Assembly: GCF_020921035.1 (NCBI RefSeq)
Contig: NC_063151.1
Coordinates: 30,820,934-30,884,933, forward strand
Direction of reading: 5' to 3'
Length of the DNA stretch: 64,000 bases
Source of the DNA: Rhodamnia argentea
Taxonomy: Eukaryota > Streptophyta > Magnoliopsida > Myrtales > Myrtaceae
Shown: positions 61,429-64,000 of the stretch, piece by piece
How positions within the stretch are numbered: the stretch's first letter is position 1
Layout of the letters: every line of letters starts with the position of its first letter
Made by a program: the position numbers and the translations under genes
The notes under the pieces: generated by a model
Database searches by the model: none
What the model was told of the DNA's origin: nothing
Seen by the model: the letters and a program-made list of their open reading frames with translations, nothing else

Positions 61429-63712
61429 TCAAATTTTTTTCGGTTTTGTTATTAGACATTATTAGATGAGGAGCAGGAGGAGGAACAAAAGGAGTGTGTG
61501 GATCGACATTTTTGAATAGGGTGGTGAAATCGGGGCACCAATCAAAAAAAAAAAAAAGAAGAAGAAGAAGAGGAGGTTTTACACAAGTAGAAAAGTTGCT
61601 AGGGGTGGTTGTACCTATTCTTTTTCCCTTTTCTAAGTTGCAACACTCTTGCAACTCTTGTTCTCTCTTTCTTTTCTTAAATTTTGTTCTTGTTTTAATC
61701 AATTTCCTTTCCTTAATCATTGTTCGCATTTTCCCTCGGATCATCTTCCTTTTTAGCTGGCTACTCAGATTTGAGATTCGCCGGCTTAAATTTTGAATAA
61801 AGGGTCCGACTCGAATAGTTTAAGGTGTAGAGAGATAGTATGCTTAAAGAATTTAGTCGGTGAAGAATTAAAATGGGAATGCATGCATGGCACTGGTCAA
61901 CGTCTGTGTGTGTGTGTGTGTGGGGAGAACAGAACACAAGCAGAGATTTAGGAACACTGCCGCGATCTTGGTAGAAACGCAAATAGGCCACGAAAGAGAA
62001 AGAGAAAGATATACAGGAAACACGGGGCAATGATCCGAGGGGTCGGGAGCTTCCTTCTTTTGTCCTTCATGGATGGGAAATACACATGACATTACGGTCA
62101 AATTAAATATTTTTAATGGGGTTTGGTTTATTGGGGGAGTGATATCGCCTCGGCCGGTTCAGCTGCCATTTAATCGTGAGAGTGTCGCATCTTTCAGTTG
62201 CCAACAGAGAGCAGCTGTTATATAGCTGTGAAAAAGAAGAGGAGGGAGCAGGGGAAGGGACAGGGAGATTCCTGGGTGGGCTATGAGGGGAGTGCAACCT
62301 TTAATTATCGTCGGCATCAGACTTGAGCGCAGAAGCAGCAGCAAAAACAGCAGCTTCTTTTTGAGGGCTCTCTCTCTCTCTCTCTGTGGGAAGCTTTTTT
62401 GTCTGTTCCGGTTCTCTTCTCTTCCCTTTCCCTTCCCTTCCCTCCCCTTTGAAAACCCATGGAGCTTTGATTACCAAAAGCTCCTCAGCCCCCTCTTATC
62501 TCTCTCTCTCAGAACAACATTAGCAGCCAAATTTCTATTGCCCTTCTCATGGAAGGGTACGAGGGGTGGAATTGAAAAGTGAAGGAAAAGAAGAGCGGGT
62601 CGCTGTCCCAAAGACCTGGTTGGATCCTTAAGCGGTAACTCATGCATGCTTTTTGTCCTATGCCGGGAATTCATGCCTCCCCTCCCTTCAAGGGTTCCCC
62701 CCACTTAAACAGACTTCGCTTACTAAAACAAGCCACCTGAATATAATAATGATGATGATGATAATGTGGGTTGGGAGGTAAGAGAAAGATAAGTAAGAAA
62801 GAAACAGAGAGAGAGAGAGAGATAGAGAGAGCATAAAGGACAAACTTAGTGCCCAGAACCATAATTTGGGGTTTTTTGCCAAAATCATGCTTAGGTAAAC
62901 AGAAACTTGGACAGGAACAATAAAAAGGGCACCGTCACTGTGAGTCTCTGTGACTGTCTCCCTCACCACACCAACCCATCATTCCATTCCCTTCCCCCAC
63001 ATCCTTTCCTGCTTTGCTCTCATATTTCCAAACAAATCAGCAAAAGCCAGAAGAAAAAGGGTAAAGCCAAACCCAAACACCCACCCACCCCAGCTGTCAA
63101 GAATCTCGTACAAGCCTTTTCCCCTTTTCTTCTTTCTTTTCTTTCACTCATTTAGCTCATGCAATAATGACTGGGAAGCACAATTAATTTCAGCAATAGA
63201 AAACAGAGTGCCTTTATAACAGAGTAAGGCCTCAACGATTTAAGCGAGAAGTTATATCCACACTCTGTATTCTGAGCGTCATTGTCATGGTAGTTATATC
63301 TCACCTAATGTGCATTTATTCTCAACCTCATTTAACTCGGAGCAAGCTAAGTCGCAGCTATATAGCTCACGCTGCAAGTCATACAAAATGTTCAGGAATT
63401 AGGCCTGATGAGATGACGACCAGAACTTCAACCATTAACCTAGCCCCCCTTCCAGAAATATGTCAGAAACACAGAACGCTGAGAAAAACAAAATGAAGAA
63501 AGATGCTTCCTAATGGTAATCATTCTTTGTGAAGAAATGAACAGGTTCAGACAGCGGTGTTCGATATTTCCACATAGTATAGAGATTAATTTTCTGTAAA
63601 TATACACAGCAGACTAACATAATGCCAAAAATTGGGAAGAGCATTAGAGGGCATACAAGTGGAGGCGAACGGAGAAGTTCCACAACAAATGCCTCCAGCT
63701 GCCTTTTCAGAG
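61429..63712. other. convergent intergenic region, BYPASS1-related to SHMT
   Basis: The 3' UTRs of both convergent genes probably occupy the outer parts. Between are a (TG)n run at about 61903-61922, CT runs at about 62368-62384 and 62499-62510, and a GA run near 62806-62831. I looked for plant microRNA cores in 62280-62720 and found none. Confidence 0.4.
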
Positions 63713-63936
63713 TCAACTGTCGATTCCTGGCATAGCAAATTGGGAAGCAAATGCCTCAACTCGATTCCGCAGCTCAACAATGTCTTTGTTGTTCTGAAGA
63801 CCCTTGAGGAAATCCCTCTGCGATTTTCCATGTTCCCTCCGCGCACCAATTGCTATTTGAGCCGCCCTCAGGAGAAAATCAGCTACCGTGTCGAAATCAG
63901 ACTCTATACACCCTCTCGATGTCATGGCAGGAGTAC
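63713..63936 (-). CDS. serine hydroxymethyltransferase, last exon (partial gene)
   Basis: On the minus strand an acceptor TTATATAG at 63937 precedes GT ACT CCT GCC ATG ACA TCG AGA, then an open frame to TGA at 63715-63713. The product reads (G)TPAMTSRGCIESDFDTVADF, LLRAAQI, EFLKGLQNN-type text and VEAFASQFAMPGIDS. TPAMTSRG is the conserved SHMT phrase near the C-terminus, where the Arg lies close to the folate and substrate site. The tail, with REHGK, NNKDIVELRN and AFASQFAMPG, fits the SHM6/SHM7-type plant group rather than the mitochondrial SHM1. SHMT interconverts serine and glycine and supplies one-carbon units through PLP chemistry. The remainder lies beyond the right edge, and 63937-64000 is intron. 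Subgroup assignment is from memory. Confidence 0.85.
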
Positions 63937-64000
63937 CTATATAACAATAGATTTAAGTGTTCGCTTTTGATATCACGGCCACTATGAAGCTGAAATAGCA

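Noticed and set aside
60980-61744. 254-codon minus-strand Pro/Arg/Ser-rich frame
   Set aside because: Antisense of the G-rich second exon and its 3' UTR; composition artefact.
62280-62720. Plant microRNA precursor
   Set aside because: Checked by eye for common mature cores (miR156, 159/319, 160, 164, 166, 167, 171, 172, 390, 393-399, 408); no match.

Overview
This window is nuclear DNA of a flowering plant. The genes have many short introns with GT..AG borders, the intergenic DNA is AT-rich and full of small non-autonomous DNA transposons, and there are two nuclear-type tRNA genes. The gene families (class III peroxidase, FD-type and TGA-type bZIP factors, LARP1C, BYPASS1-related, UPF0496) point to a eudicot. 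The exact lineage is an inference I cannot settle; a woody rosid would fit.

Genes in order. The left edge holds the last 51 codons of an alpha-expansin (+). A four-exon PER64-type secretory peroxidase (+, 2063-3502) follows, then a six-exon ABITRAM/Simiate-family gene (+, 4606-6596) and a two-exon UPF0496 gene (-, 7587-8789). After 6 kb of repeats comes a six-exon LARP1C-like gene (+, 14936-20230), then a three-exon FD-like bZIP gene (+, 23036-24794). A 14.6 kb stretch with no protein gene follows; it holds tRNA-Glu(UUC). Next are an eight-exon TGA-class bZIP gene (+, 41405-43595) and, 1.5 kb on, a five-exon organelle-type J-domain gene (+, 45145-47610). tRNA-Trp(CCA) lies at 48278-48349 (-). 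After 12 kb of mostly transposon-derived DNA comes a two-exon BYPASS1-related gene (+, 60176-61428). The right edge holds the last exon of a serine hydroxymethyltransferase gene (-, stop at 63713).

The spaces between genes are the least ordinary part. Reading the intergenic DNA by eye gives at least six families of non-autonomous elements with inverted ends. Family A (long inverted ends GGAAAATTACCAAAA.., 9-bp duplications, about 550-710 bp) has about eleven whole or partial copies. Family D (ends GGAAAAATTT.., 9-bp duplications) has three. Family C (ends TAGGGGTGAGC.., 8-bp duplications, one perfect) has four. Family B (ends TAGAGATGTCAAA, hAT-like) has two copies and a relic. Family E and an unnamed family at 3950-4330 have one each. 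A family B element lies inside a family A element whose 9-bp target duplication is still perfect, which gives an order of insertion. I saw no LTR retrotransposon, virus-like element, CRISPR array or prokaryote-type system.

The genes do not form a pathway. The TGA-to-J-domain and BYPASS1-to-SHMT neighbours look like old conserved gene order, from memory of Arabidopsis. The best leads among the genes are a TGA factor with only one of the two clade I redox cysteines, an FD-like gene with an unclear start and an altered basic region, and a UPF0496 gene whose true start lies in a tiny upstream exon.
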